From Pseudomonadota bacterium (GTDB lineage Bacteria; Pseudomonadota; Gammaproteobacteria; Legionellales; Legionellaceae), in NCBI GenBank assembly GCA_020051095.1, contig JAGVJN010000025.1:53562-117561 (forward strand): a stretch of 64,000 bases of DNA. The letters run 5' to 3'. Within the stretch, counting starts at the first letter, position 1; each line of letters begins with the position of its first letter. Of the stretch, positions 10,543 through 18,935 are shown piece by piece. The notes beneath the pieces were generated by a model. That model worked only from the letters and a program-made list of their open reading frames with translations. It had not been told where the DNA came from and made no database searches. The position numbers and the translations under genes were made by a program.

Positions 10543-10635
10543 CCCGCATGAAGCGAAGCACAGAGTGATCCTGATATATTTTTGTTCAATAAGAAAAATA
10601 TATCAGGATTCCTCAGAGCGAAGCAGAATGCGGGG
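10543..10635. repeat. Large palindromic repeat
   Basis: A perfect 16-base inverted repeat (ATCCTGATATATTTTT at 10568-10583, complement at 10594-10609, loop of 10 bases) is nested in a wider imperfect palindrome whose ends are CCCGCAT (10543) and ATGCGGGG (to 10635), with GAAGCGAAGC-like inner arms. It lies between two convergent genes, so it may end transcription. The outer arms look like a dispersed Legionellales repeat. Confidence 0.7.
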
Positions 10636-10679
10636 ACCAAGGTAATGCAAGAATCAAAATAATGCGGTCAAAGCCCCCT

Positions 10680-11585
10680 TTACTGCCTCACATAAGTCAA
10701 GTAATGATCCAAACTAGGATAATTCCCATGCACTAATTTCTTATAGAGATCATCTAATTGGGATGTCACAGGGCCTTTGGTGCCATCGCCAATGAGGGTA
10801 TCATCAATCGAGCGAATGGCGGTGACCTCTGCAGCAGTTCCGGTAAAAAATGCTTCATCGGCCTGCAATAAATCATCAACAGTTAACTGGCACTCTTTAA
10901 TGGCATAGCCCTGCTCCTTCGCTAATATCATCAGCGTATCACGGGTAATGCCGGGCAAAATGTTGCCGAGTTTGGGGGTAAGTAGTTGATTATCTTTGAC
11001 AATAAAGATATTTTCACCGGGGCCCTCAGCGACAAATCCTTCTGTATCTAACAACAGTGCCTCATGGTATTTTGTTCCTCTTAAGGCGAGAGAAGCCAGT
11101 TGGCTATTGACATAATTTCCGCAAATTTTCGCATCAGGGACCGTTGTTTTAGGGTGAATTCGCCGAAACGGGCTGATGGTAATGTCGATGGCCTCAAAGG
11201 GGAGGTAAGCACCCCAAGGCCAGCAGGCGACTGAAAATTCAACGGGGTTTTTCAAGGGATTTAAGCCCATGACGTTATACCCATAATACATTAAAGGGCG
11301 GATATATCCTTTCTTCATTCGATTTCTATCCACTAATTCAATGATGATATCTTTGACCTTTTGGTTTGATAACGAAGATGACATCGCCAGTTGTCTGGCT
11401 GAATAAAATAGTCTGTCGATGTGCTCATCCAGTCGAAATATAGCGGGTCCTTTGTCCGTTTCATAAACACGGATCCCTTCAAAAACAGCACCGCCATAAT
11501 GCAAGGAATGCGTTAGAATATGTACTTTTGCTTGATGCCATGGTACAAATTCGCCTTGATGCCAAATAAATTCCATTTCGTCCAT
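10680..11585 (-). CDS. ilvE: Branched-chain amino acid aminotransferase
   Basis: PLP-dependent fold-type IV enzyme that exchanges the amino group between glutamate and the keto acids of Ile, Leu and Val. At 301 residues it is full length. The PLP lysine is in DAKICGNYVNSQLAS near residue 155. The second signature EGFVAEGPGENIF is near 190, and EAFFTGTAAEVTAIRSID near 250. The ATG is preceded by AAGGAT. The gene stands alone, without ilvGMDA neighbours. Its roughly 170-base leader holds a possible peptide ORF and a terminator-like hairpin, described separately. Confidence 0.95.
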   Translation of the reverse strand: MDEMEFIWHQGEFVPWHQAKVHILTHSLHYGGAVFEGIRVYETDKGPAIFRLDEHIDRLFYSARQLAMSSSLSNQKVKDIIIELVDRNRMKKGYIRPLMYYGYNVMGLNPLKNPVEFSVACWPWGAYLPFEAIDITISPFRRIHPKTTVPDAKICGNYVNSQLASLALRGTKYHEALLLDTEGFVAEGPGENIFIVKDNQLLTPKLGNILPGITRDTLMILAKEQGYAIKECQLTVDDLLQADEAFFTGTAAEVTAIRSIDDTLIGDGTKGPVTSQLDDLYKKLVHGNYPSLDHYLTYVRQ

Positions 11586-11647
11586 AACTATCCTTAAGAG
11601 CGACTGTAAATCTCGATTAATTGAAAAAATAGATATTATTTATTATA

Positions 11648-11682
11648 AAAAGGGCGTTTTTGTTAAAAACCAACGCCCTTTT
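11648..11682 (-). terminator. Terminator-like hairpin in the ilvE leader
   Basis: On the minus strand AAAAGGGCGTT pairs with AACGCCCTTTT around a 13-base loop, followed by TTATAATAAATAAT. It lies about 65 bases upstream of the ilvE start, so it could act as an attenuator, or as a bidirectional terminator if unlisted transcripts end here. Confidence 0.6.
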
Positions 11683-11726
11683 CTTTACTTAAGTATACGA
11701 TAAAATGAGAAAAATTGGGAATTTCG

Positions 11727-11750
11727 CTACAAGATTATCACATGAAGCAT
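11727..11750 (-). CDS. Possible ilvE leader peptide (MLHVIIL)
   Basis: An eight-codon ORF (ATG to TAG) lies in the ilvE leader, 44 bases before the terminator-like hairpin. It encodes Met-Leu-His-Val-Ile-Ile-Leu. Five of the six codons after Met specify branched-chain amino acids, the composition expected of an attenuation peptide. There is no strong ribosome binding site and I see no clear antiterminator pairing, so this is a suggestion only. Confidence 0.3.
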   Translation of the reverse strand: MLHVIIL

Positions 11751-11811
11751 GAATCAGTTTTTATGCTATGAATTAATTAGGGGAGTTCCCTAAGCAAGAT
11801 AAAGGTTTACT

Positions 11812-12930
11812 ATGTTATTCCATAATCAGCGTGTTGTTATCAAAGTGGGCTCTGCTTTACTCATCAATTCAGCCGATGGCACGTTAAACATCGATTGGAT
11901 GCGAAGTCTTGCGGAAGAAATTATTACTTTAAGACACGATGGCTGCCAAGTCGTGGTCGTGACGTCTGGTGCAGTGGGTCTTGGCTGTTATCGGTTAAAA
12001 TTTTTACGAAGAGTGTGTACCCTCGAGCATAAGCAAGCGGCGGCTGCAGTTGGGCAAATTGAACTAATTCAAACATACCAAAAGGAACTTGCAAGTCACG
12101 GATTACTAACAGCACAGGTATTGCTCACCTTGGATGATAGTGAGAATAGAAGACGTTTTTTGAATGCGCGCAATACCTTAACCACGCTTTTAGATGAAGG
12201 CATTATTCCGATTGTCAATGAAAACGATACCGTCGCGACGGATGAAATAAAATATGGTGACAATGATCGTTTAGCAGCACGAGTTTCTCAAATGATTGAA
12301 GCCGATACGCTGATTTTGCTATCGGATGTGGATGGACTCTATGATACCGATCCACACAAAAACCCCAAGGCAAAACGCATTGAAGAAGTGAACACAATTG
12401 ATGAAAAACTTTTAGCTATTGCCGGTGATTCGGTTTCGGACTATGGGAGTGGCGGGATGAAAACCAAATTAGCCGCCGCACAAATAGTCATGAGCTATGG
12501 GATTAAGATGTTAATTACCGAAGGTAAACCGCTATACCCCATTCGCCATTTTAAACAGCATGGTAAGGGGACTTGGTTTAAACCATTGGAAAGCAGTTTG
12601 AAATCTAAAAAAGCATGGCTGAAAAATCATTTAAAACCAAAAGGCCAATTAATCATTGATGACGGGGCACAACAGGCTTTATTAAAGGGGAAAAGTTTGC
12701 TGCCAGTTGGCATAGTCAAAGTTTTAGGCCATTTCCAAAAGGGTGATGTGGTCAGCATTGTCAGTGAAAACGGTCAAGAATTAGCAAGGGGCTTAAGTAA
12801 CTATCCGTTCGATGAAGTTAAACTCATTCGCGGGAGATCCTCACTCACTATCTATGACGTATTGGGCTATAGTGGCATGCAAGAAGTTGTTCATTGTGAT
12901 AATTTGGTGGTGATAAAAAATGAATCTTAA
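11812..12930 (+). CDS. proB: Glutamate 5-kinase
   Basis: First step of proline synthesis, phosphorylating glutamate. The amino-acid kinase domain covers about residues 1-255 (VVIKVGSALL, VTSGAVGLG, NENDTVATDEIKYGDNDRLA, LLSDVDGLYD, GSGGMKTKLAAA). A C-terminal PUA domain follows at about 278-365. The length of 372 matches the family. AAAGG precedes the ATG. The 3' end overlaps proA by 11 bases, so the two are translationally coupled. Confidence 0.97.
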   Translation: MLFHNQRVVIKVGSALLINSADGTLNIDWMRSLAEEIITLRHDGCQVVVVTSGAVGLGCYRLKFLRRVCTLEHKQAAAAVGQIELIQTYQKELASHGLLTAQVLLTLDDSENRRRFLNARNTLTTLLDEGIIPIVNENDTVATDEIKYGDNDRLAARVSQMIEADTLILLSDVDGLYDTDPHKNPKAKRIEEVNTIDEKLLAIAGDSVSDYGSGGMKTKLAAAQIVMSYGIKMLITEGKPLYPIRHFKQHGKGTWFKPLESSLKSKKAWLKNHLKPKGQLIIDDGAQQALLKGKSLLPVGIVKVLGHFQKGDVVSIVSENGQELARGLSNYPFDEVKLIRGRSSLTIYDVLGYSGMQEVVHCDNLVVIKNES

Positions 12931-14176
12931 ATTAGAAATGGAATCCATTGGGCAACGCGCAAAGATAGCGGCTGATTGGATAGCACAAGCAAGCGCAACA
13001 CAGAAAAATCAGGCTTTAACCGCAATGGCAGAAGCGATTGCTAACAACCAGGCTATGATCCTTGACGCTAACCGTCAGGACGTCGAACAAGCAAAGAAAC
13101 AGCAATATCCCGAAGCATTCATCGACCGATTGATCTTAGATCCTAAGCGGATTGATGGGATGGTAAGCGCAATCCATGCGATTTCCGATTTGCCGGATCC
13201 TGTAAACCGAATACTGTCAGAATGGCAAGTTCCTAGCGGCCTTATTATCAAAAGGGTATCGATGCCATTAGGTGTGATTGGTGTTATTTATGAATCGAGG
13301 CCAAATGTCACAGCGGATGCCGCAGCCCTTTGTTTCAAAGCAGGAAACGCGGTGATTTTACGCGGGGGCTCAGAATGTGCGCATTCCAATCAAGCGATTA
13401 TTGCGAGTTTACACCAAGGGCTACGCAATGTGGGTATGACAATTGATATCATCCAGTATGTTCCAACCCAGGATCGAGAGGCTGTGGGGGTTCTATTACA
13501 GATGAGCGATTACATCGATGTCATTATTCCCCGAGGGGGCGCCTCATTGGTTAAACGTGTTATTGCAGAGAGCCGAATCCCACTATTCCAACATTTGCAA
13601 GGCTTATGTCATACCTATATTCATCAAGCAGCCGATAAATCGATGGCCATCGATATTGTTGTCAATGCTAAAATGAGGCGTACGGGTATTTGTGGTGCGA
13701 CGGAAACGCTGTTGATTGATGAAGCGGTTGCAGCGACTATTCTGCCTGACCTAATCGATGTGTTAATCAAAAAAGGATGTGAGATTCGAGGTTGTGACAA
13801 AACGAAAGAGATTGATTCTCGGGTTAAGTTGGCCAGTCAATCCGATTGGGAGACCGAATACCTGGATGCCATTTTATCCATCAAAATTGTGAAAAACCTG
13901 GATGAAGCGGTCGCTCATATTAGACAGTATGGTTCGTCGCATACAGAAAGTATTGTCACCAATGATAACGAATCCGCTGCAAAATTTATGAATCAAATGC
14001 GTTCTGCTATCGTAATGCATAATGCATCGACACAATTTGCGGATGGTGGTGAATTTGGTATGGGGGCTGAGATCGGTATTTCGACGGGTAAATTGCATGC
14101 CCGTGGCCCGGTAGGCGTCGAGCAACTAACTACCTTCCATTATTATGTTACTGGGAATGGCCAAACCCGTCCATGA
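12920..14176 (+). CDS. proA: Gamma-glutamyl phosphate reductase
   Basis: Second step of proline synthesis: NADPH reduction of glutamyl-5-phosphate to the semialdehyde. The 418-residue aldehyde-dehydrogenase-fold protein has PLGVIGVIYESRPNVTADAA near residue 112, IIPRGGASLVKRV near 195, and the catalytic Cys in HLQGLCHTYIH near 230. It is in an operon with proB. I cannot identify proC in the window. Confidence 0.97.
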   Translation: MNLKLEMESIGQRAKIAADWIAQASATQKNQALTAMAEAIANNQAMILDANRQDVEQAKKQQYPEAFIDRLILDPKRIDGMVSAIHAISDLPDPVNRILSEWQVPSGLIIKRVSMPLGVIGVIYESRPNVTADAAALCFKAGNAVILRGGSECAHSNQAIIASLHQGLRNVGMTIDIIQYVPTQDREAVGVLLQMSDYIDVIIPRGGASLVKRVIAESRIPLFQHLQGLCHTYIHQAADKSMAIDIVVNAKMRRTGICGATETLLIDEAVAATILPDLIDVLIKKGCEIRGCDKTKEIDSRVKLASQSDWETEYLDAILSIKIVKNLDEAVAHIRQYGSSHTESIVTNDNESAAKFMNQMRSAIVMHNASTQFADGGEFGMGAEIGISTGKLHARGPVGVEQLTTFHYYVTGNGQTRP

Positions 14177-14190
14177 TAGCGAGATATGTC

Positions 14191-14328
14191 TGTGGATAAC
14201 TTAAAGGTATTTGTGTTAACGGATTGGATAAGGAAAAGGCATGAATACGTTAACTAACGGAATTTAAAGGATTATTTTTAATGGCATTGTGATCAACTAT
14301 TTTCTTTATCCACATAATCTGTGGATAA
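14191..14328. promoter_or_regulatory. Cluster of three perfect DnaA boxes
   Basis: The 300-base gap between proA and the next gene holds three exact copies of the R1-type DnaA box: TGTGGATAA at 14191-14199, TTATCCACA at 14306-14314 and TGTGGATAA at 14320-14328. The last two face each other, five bases apart. The intervening sequence is AT-rich and includes GATC at 14291. It might be a DnaA titration or regulatory site, or part of an origin; dnaA, dnaN and gidA are not in the window. Confidence 0.6.
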
Positions 14329-14488
14329 GCTTGTATATAAGAAAGCAAAATCATTGTGAGACATGGGTTTCCTCAAATGTTCTTAATCCAACCAATTTGT
14401 TACGCAACAGCCTGCCTTTCATGTCCCTCAAATTTGCATAATTGATAAAGTCCTTCTATGGTTAAAGTATAGATGTTTGATTTTTTAC

Positions 14489-14818
14489 ATGGCCGTAAAA
14501 ATAACGAATAAACAGGAAGTTATGCGTCTGGGGGATACAACCATGGATATCATGTTAAAAGGTGTGCATAACGAAAGGGAAATTGTTGAAAGTCTGGCCC
14601 ATGTTTTTGAGTTATTCAAACAACGTTATGGCATTGAAACCTATCGCGAATTGTATCTAACCTTGACCTTGGTGGATTCCCAAGGCGATGATGTTGAATT
14701 AGTGGATACAAAAACCAATGAAGTATTCAATCGCTTTGATATCATCGATAGCCATTCAAGCAATGAGCCGCACTACAAGAAACCCCATTTAAAGCTGGTT
14801 GTTGATAATAGCCGATAA
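14489..14818 (+). CDS. Hypothetical protein, about 110 aa
   Basis: A small, soluble, acidic alpha/beta protein that I do not recognise. Visible segments are EREIVESLAHVFELFKQRYG and YRELYLTLTLVDSQGDDVELVD, with a basic C-terminus (HYKKPHLKLVVDN). The start is uncertain. In-frame ATGs exist at 14477, 14489, 14522 and 14543. The one at 14522 has AGGAAG only two bases away, and the one at 14543 has GGGG eight bases away. It is bounded by the DnaA-box cluster and the LitR-like gene; no function is inferred. Confidence 0.6.
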   Translation: MAVKITNKQEVMRLGDTTMDIMLKGVHNEREIVESLAHVFELFKQRYGIETYRELYLTLTLVDSQGDDVELVDTKTNEVFNRFDIIDSHSSNEPHYKKPHLKLVVDNSR

Positions 14819-14850
14819 TCATTCGAGTTTCCTGATATTTCTGTTATCGA

Positions 14851-14882
14851 TGTATAATTATTTTATACTATAATTTATACAT
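14851..14882. promoter_or_regulatory. TGTATAA/TTATACA operator before the MerR-type gene
   Basis: TGTATAA (14851) and TTATACA (14875) form an inverted pair around a central TTATACTATAA. They sit 20 bases upstream of the regulator's ATG, in an AT-rich promoter-like stretch. MerR-family regulators of the LitR/CarH class bind TGTA-rich repeats, so autoregulation is the likely meaning (inference). Related TGTA motifs occur at 15795-15818 and 21131-21151. Confidence 0.45.
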
Positions 14883-14900
14883 CATGATTACAGGAATTAT

Positions 14901-15779
14901 ATGAACGTATATTCTATCCGTGAAGTATGTATGTATACGGGGGTCAATCCCATTACTTTAAGGGCTTGGGAGTCAAGATATGGCATTATTAATCCAGCTA
15001 GAACAGAGGGTGGTCACAGGCTTTACTCCAAAGATGATATTAAACGCATTAAAGCTATTCAGTTTTTTAAATCACGCGGGTATGCGCTTAAAGAAATTCC
15101 CTCAATGCTGACCAAATTAGCACAGATCCAATCAGATTTATATCACTATACTATTCCTAATTTAATCGAAGGTATCAAGTCATTCAACGCTTTGAAAGTT
15201 CAGAAAGAATTACAACTCATATTATCCAAGCAGTATGTTGAAATTTTCGCTGACCAAACGCTACCAGATATCCTGAAATCGTTGAAAGATTCTCTCTGGG
15301 CAAAAAGCATCTATTTTACTCAAGAGCGATGCTTTTTTTATGATCAGCTAAGATTTCAATTGCAATCAAGCCTCTATCAGAGCATAGTGAGTGAGCGTCC
15401 AATACAGATTAAAATTGTCGGCTATCAAGCGCCTCGGGAAATATCAGAGTTTTATGTACATATTTATTTATTGGCTCTATTATGCAGTCAATACAACTTC
15501 TCAGTGTGTGTAATCAGCCATATCGATTCTTTTGAAGAATTACAGGTTAGTTGCACGACTCATGGAAATATTCTCCATATTGTACCAGTTGGTTGTGATG
15601 CTTATAAACTGCAACAATTAGCAGCACGTTGCCTACATAACGCAATCCCTAATTTATTGTTCTCTCACCCTGCCTTGGGGGAAATCAATACACACGCTAA
15701 TGAGATGCGATGTTTATTACCTAGAAAATTTGAAAATATAGCATTTCGTATTAACCAACAAATGAGTTATACAAAATAA
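14901..15779 (+). CDS. MerR-family regulator, LitR/CarH class, B12 ligands not conserved
   Basis: DNA-binding regulator of 292 residues. The N-terminal MerR helix-turn-helix has the LitR/CarH/MlrA signature (LRAWESRYGI then RTEGGHRLYS, residues about 20-45). The C-terminal 220 residues resemble the cobalamin-binding cap and Rossmann domains, but ligands are lost: the W-x9-EH motif reads W...QER, and the E/DxHxxG loop reads PREISEF. It is therefore unlikely to sense light through adenosylcobalamin as CarH does. CAGGAATTAT precedes the ATG. It lies directly before the SDR-cioAB-photolyase genes, typical targets of this class. MlrA-like activators are an alternative, but the neighbourhood favours LitR. 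Confidence 0.82.
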   Translation: MNVYSIREVCMYTGVNPITLRAWESRYGIINPARTEGGHRLYSKDDIKRIKAIQFFKSRGYALKEIPSMLTKLAQIQSDLYHYTIPNLIEGIKSFNALKVQKELQLILSKQYVEIFADQTLPDILKSLKDSLWAKSIYFTQERCFFYDQLRFQLQSSLYQSIVSERPIQIKIVGYQAPREISEFYVHIYLLALLCSQYNFSVCVISHIDSFEELQVSCTTHGNILHIVPVGCDAYKLQQLAARCLHNAIPNLLFSHPALGEINTHANEMRCLLPRKFENIAFRINQQMSYTK

Positions 15780-15794
15780 AAAAAAACATGCTTC

Positions 15795-15818
15795 TGTATA
15801 ACTTTTCTGGATGTAAAC
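15795..15818 (+). promoter_or_regulatory. TGTATAA/TGTAAA motif before the SDR-cioAB operon
   Basis: TGTATAAC (15795) and TGTAAACTT (15812) are direct TGTA repeats 17 bases apart in the 90-base gap between the regulator and the next gene. They resemble the half-sites at 14851-14882. They are a candidate operator for the stress operon. Confidence 0.35.
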
Positions 15819-15869
15819 TTAATATCAGGCTACATATTAACCATTACCCACGTTTTAGAGTGCTGATTT

Positions 15870-16562
15870 ATGGAGCGAATAATCGTAATAGGGGATGGTG
15901 GCATTGGTCAATCATTTGCCCACTTTTGTGAAGAGTCTGGTAAAAATACCTTTCTCCTTGGGAGAAATTACTCAATAGGAGAAATACCGAAGAGTCTAAA
16001 CCTTAATTTGGACAACTCAACTAGTTTTCAGCAAATCGCAGAATTTGTTGCAAGCAACAAAATTGATACTTTAGTCAATACATTAGGTATTTTACATCAT
16101 GATAATCATTTTCCTGAAAAAACGATTAGTCAATTGGAGCCTGATTGGCTATTTGAAAATCTTAAGATAAATTGTTTTAGTTCACTGCTAATTTTAAAAT
16201 ATCTTAATCAATATCTTCCCGCTGCCAGTCAATTTAAATTTGTTGCATTATCAGCTCGAGTTGGAAGCATAGCCGATAACCATCTTGGAGGTTGGATTAG
16301 CTATCGGGTATCTAAAGCCGCCTTAAATATGGGCCTCAAAACAGCAGCAATCGAGTGGAAACACAAGTTTAGAAATGCCGTTATTGCAGCCTATCATCCA
16401 GGCACAGTGGACACTAAACTTAGCAAACCATTTCAGGCAAATATCAAATCGATTTTTACCCCTCAACAAGCATCGGCCTACCTCTATGATTTTATCGATC
16501 ACTTACATCCAGCTATGAGTGGAGGGTTTTACGCTTGGAACAAAGAGAGAATTCCATATTGA
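15870..16562 (+). CDS. Short-chain dehydrogenase/reductase
   Basis: A classical Rossmann SDR of 230 residues. The N-terminal nucleotide-binding motif is GDGGIGQSFAHFCEESG. The catalytic Ser is near ALSARVGSIADN, and the YxxxK motif is YRVSKAALNMGLKTAAIEW near 150. The substrate is unknown. SDRs of this type recur in photolyase and LitR-regulated gene groups. It lies eight bases upstream of cioA, so it is probably in the same operon. Confidence 0.88.
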   Translation: MERIIVIGDGGIGQSFAHFCEESGKNTFLLGRNYSIGEIPKSLNLNLDNSTSFQQIAEFVASNKIDTLVNTLGILHHDNHFPEKTISQLEPDWLFENLKINCFSSLLILKYLNQYLPAASQFKFVALSARVGSIADNHLGGWISYRVSKAALNMGLKTAAIEWKHKFRNAVIAAYHPGTVDTKLSKPFQANIKSIFTPQQASAYLYDFIDHLHPAMSGGFYAWNKERIPY

Positions 16563-16570
16563 GGTAACCT

Positions 16571-17941
16571 ATGTTAGTAGAACTGTTATCCAGAATTCAG
16601 TTTGGTTTTAGTATCGGATTTCATATCCTCTTTCCAACACTCAACCTGGGACTAGCGATATTTCTTGTAATCATGGAGCTTACTTGGCTCATCACTGGCA
16701 ATCGCTATTATCGTTCAATTTGCCAATTTTGGACCAAAATATTTGCACTCACATTTGGTATGGGTGTTGTTTCTGGGATCGTTTTGGCTTATCAGATAGG
16801 AACAAACTTCGGACCATTCATTACGCTTTTTGGCGATGTTCTTGGCGCATTATTTGCCTATGAAACGCTCACCGCCTTTTTTTTGGAAGCTGGTTTTCTT
16901 GGAATTATGCTTTTTGGATGGAATAAGGTGCCAAAATGGCTCCATTTTATAGCAACACTCATGGTCGCTTTGGGTACAACCATATCCGCCTTTTGGATAA
17001 TGTCTGCAAATTCCTGGATGCAAACCCCTGCTGGTTATGAAATTCTAAGTGGAAAATATTTAGTATTAAGCTGGTGGGATGTGGTCTTTAATCCTTCTTT
17101 TATTCCCAGATTAATCCATATGGTGCTTGCATCTTATGTTACATGTGGATTTGTAATAGCAGCCGTTAGCGCCTATTACCTTATGGCGGGTAGGCATAAA
17201 ATCATTGCAAGATACTGTTTATCCTTTGTCATGTGGGCATTACTAGCATTGGTGCCATTACAAATTTTTATTGGGGATCTTGTTGGCTTAAAGGTTTACG
17301 AATATCAACCGATGAAAACCGCTGCCATTGAAGCCAATTGGGAAACGCAAAATGGCGCTCCCTTGTTGCTATTTGCGCTTCCTAATCAAAAAGAGCAAAA
17401 AAATTATTATGAAATTGGTATTCCTAAGCTAGCTAGCATAATTAATACACACTCCATGGAAGGCAAGCTATTAGGCTTAAAATCGGTATCACCGGATGAG
17501 CAACCCAGGGTAGCGATGGTATTTTTTTCATTTCGGATAATGGTGGGTATTGGCTTTCTATTTCTATTCACAGTGCTCATAGCATTGTGGAAGCGATACC
17601 GTGGAAATTTATATTCGTCACCTTATTTCCATAAATGGTTGATTTTGATGGCGCCGATGGGCTTCATTGCCACCATTATGGGATGGCTTACTGCAGAACT
17701 TGGACGACAACCATGGGTCGTTTATGGCTTGATGAAAACTAGTCAGGCGGTATCAGATATTGCTTTGGAAGAAGTCGTTATATCATTTGCCCTGCTGATT
17801 ATAGCTTATGGTATTGTATTTGGATTTTTCCTTTATTATGTTTTTAAGTTGATTCGTAAAGGGCCCAAAGAATTAACGCTTCATGATACTGAACATCATT
17901 CATTCCAGTATATGACTGATCTCAAAAAAAGAGGAAATTAA
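16571..17941 (+). CDS. cioA: Cytochrome bd-type quinol oxidase subunit I, cyanide-insensitive type
   Basis: Membrane subunit that binds the hemes and oxidises quinol in the CydAB/CioAB terminal oxidase. There are nine predicted membrane helices. The N-terminal heme ligand His is in FSIGFHILFP near residue 17; a second His is in PRLIHMVLASYVTCGF near 180; GRQPWVVYG is near 380. At 456 residues, about 60 to 70 shorter than E. coli CydA, the quinol (Q) loop is short, as in the CIO branch. AGGTAACCT precedes the ATG. One base separates it from cioB. High-affinity, sulfide- and cyanide-resistant respiration suits a stress-inducible role. Confidence 0.93.
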   Translation: MLVELLSRIQFGFSIGFHILFPTLNLGLAIFLVIMELTWLITGNRYYRSICQFWTKIFALTFGMGVVSGIVLAYQIGTNFGPFITLFGDVLGALFAYETLTAFFLEAGFLGIMLFGWNKVPKWLHFIATLMVALGTTISAFWIMSANSWMQTPAGYEILSGKYLVLSWWDVVFNPSFIPRLIHMVLASYVTCGFVIAAVSAYYLMAGRHKIIARYCLSFVMWALLALVPLQIFIGDLVGLKVYEYQPMKTAAIEANWETQNGAPLLLFALPNQKEQKNYYEIGIPKLASIINTHSMEGKLLGLKSVSPDEQPRVAMVFFSFRIMVGIGFLFLFTVLIALWKRYRGNLYSSPYFHKWLILMAPMGFIATIMGWLTAELGRQPWVVYGLMKTSQAVSDIALEEVVISFALLIIAYGIVFGFFLYYVFKLIRKGPKELTLHDTEHHSFQYMTDLKKRGN

Positions 17942-17942
17942 G

Positions 17943-18935
17943 ATGTTACCTTTTGTTTTTGCTGCGCTGATAGGTTTTATACTTATCATGTATGTCATAC
18001 TTGATGGATTTGATTTAGGAATTGGCATTTTGTTTCCTTTGACAAGTAATGAACGTGATCGAGATAGAATGATGAATGCGATTGCGCCAGTATGGGATGG
18101 CAATGAGACTTGGTTAGTTTTCGGTGGAGCAATGCTATATGGGGCTTTCCCCCAAGTATATGGGACACTTTTACCCATTTTATATATGCCAATCATGCTA
18201 ATGCTAATTGCATTAATTTTCAGAGGTGTGAGTTTTGAGTTTCGATTTAAGGCACATCGCTCAAAACCATTATGGAATTGGGTTTTTTCATTGAGTTCTA
18301 TATCTGCTGCCTTTTTTCAAGGCATTGTACTTGGATGCTTTATTCAAGGTTTCCCTCATGAAAATGGACAAATACTATCTCAAGAAATCATTTGGCTGAC
18401 GCCCTTTAGCTTGGTTACAGGGATTGCATTGGTATGTGGGTATGCCCTTCTTGGAGCAACTTGGATGAACATTAAGAGTGACAAGCGGCTCCAACGGAAA
18501 ATGACCCATGCTGCGAAGGGACTACTCATCATGGTATCAATCTTTCTTGTTATAATAAGTATCTGGACTCCACTACACAATGACGAAATATTTAATCGAT
18601 GGTACAGTGTTCCCAATATTTTCTTATGGTCACCACTCCCATTACTTACCATTGGCATGGTCTATATGACATGGAGCAGTTTAAACAAAGGCCAGGAATG
18701 GCGCCCATTTCTGTATAGTATTTTTATCTTTCTTTGCGCATATGCTGGGATTGCGATTAGTATCTACCCATACTTAGTTCCCTATCATCTCACATTCTGG
18801 GAAGCAGCTGCGCCTGATACGACACTAAAATTTATATTGATTGGGGTGGCAATTATGTTACCTATATTAATAAGTTACACCGTCTATGCATACCATGTTT
18901 TTAGAGGAAAATCAGATGAGGGATACCACGAATGA
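17943..18935 (+). CDS. cioB: Cytochrome bd-type quinol oxidase subunit II
   Basis: Second structural subunit of the bd/CIO oxidase, 330 residues and eight or so membrane helices. The family N-terminus YVILDGFDLGIGILFPL and motif NAIAPVWDGNETWLVFGGA (about residues 40-60) are present. The stop codon overlaps the start of the photolyase gene by four bases (ATGA). No small CydX-like ORF is seen. Confidence 0.94.
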   Translation: MLPFVFAALIGFILIMYVILDGFDLGIGILFPLTSNERDRDRMMNAIAPVWDGNETWLVFGGAMLYGAFPQVYGTLLPILYMPIMLMLIALIFRGVSFEFRFKAHRSKPLWNWVFSLSSISAAFFQGIVLGCFIQGFPHENGQILSQEIIWLTPFSLVTGIALVCGYALLGATWMNIKSDKRLQRKMTHAAKGLLIMVSIFLVIISIWTPLHNDEIFNRWYSVPNIFLWSPLPLLTIGMVYMTWSSLNKGQEWRPFLYSIFIFLCAYAGIAISIYPYLVPYHLTFWEAAAPDTTLKFILIGVAIMLPILISYTVYAYHVFRGKSDEGYHE

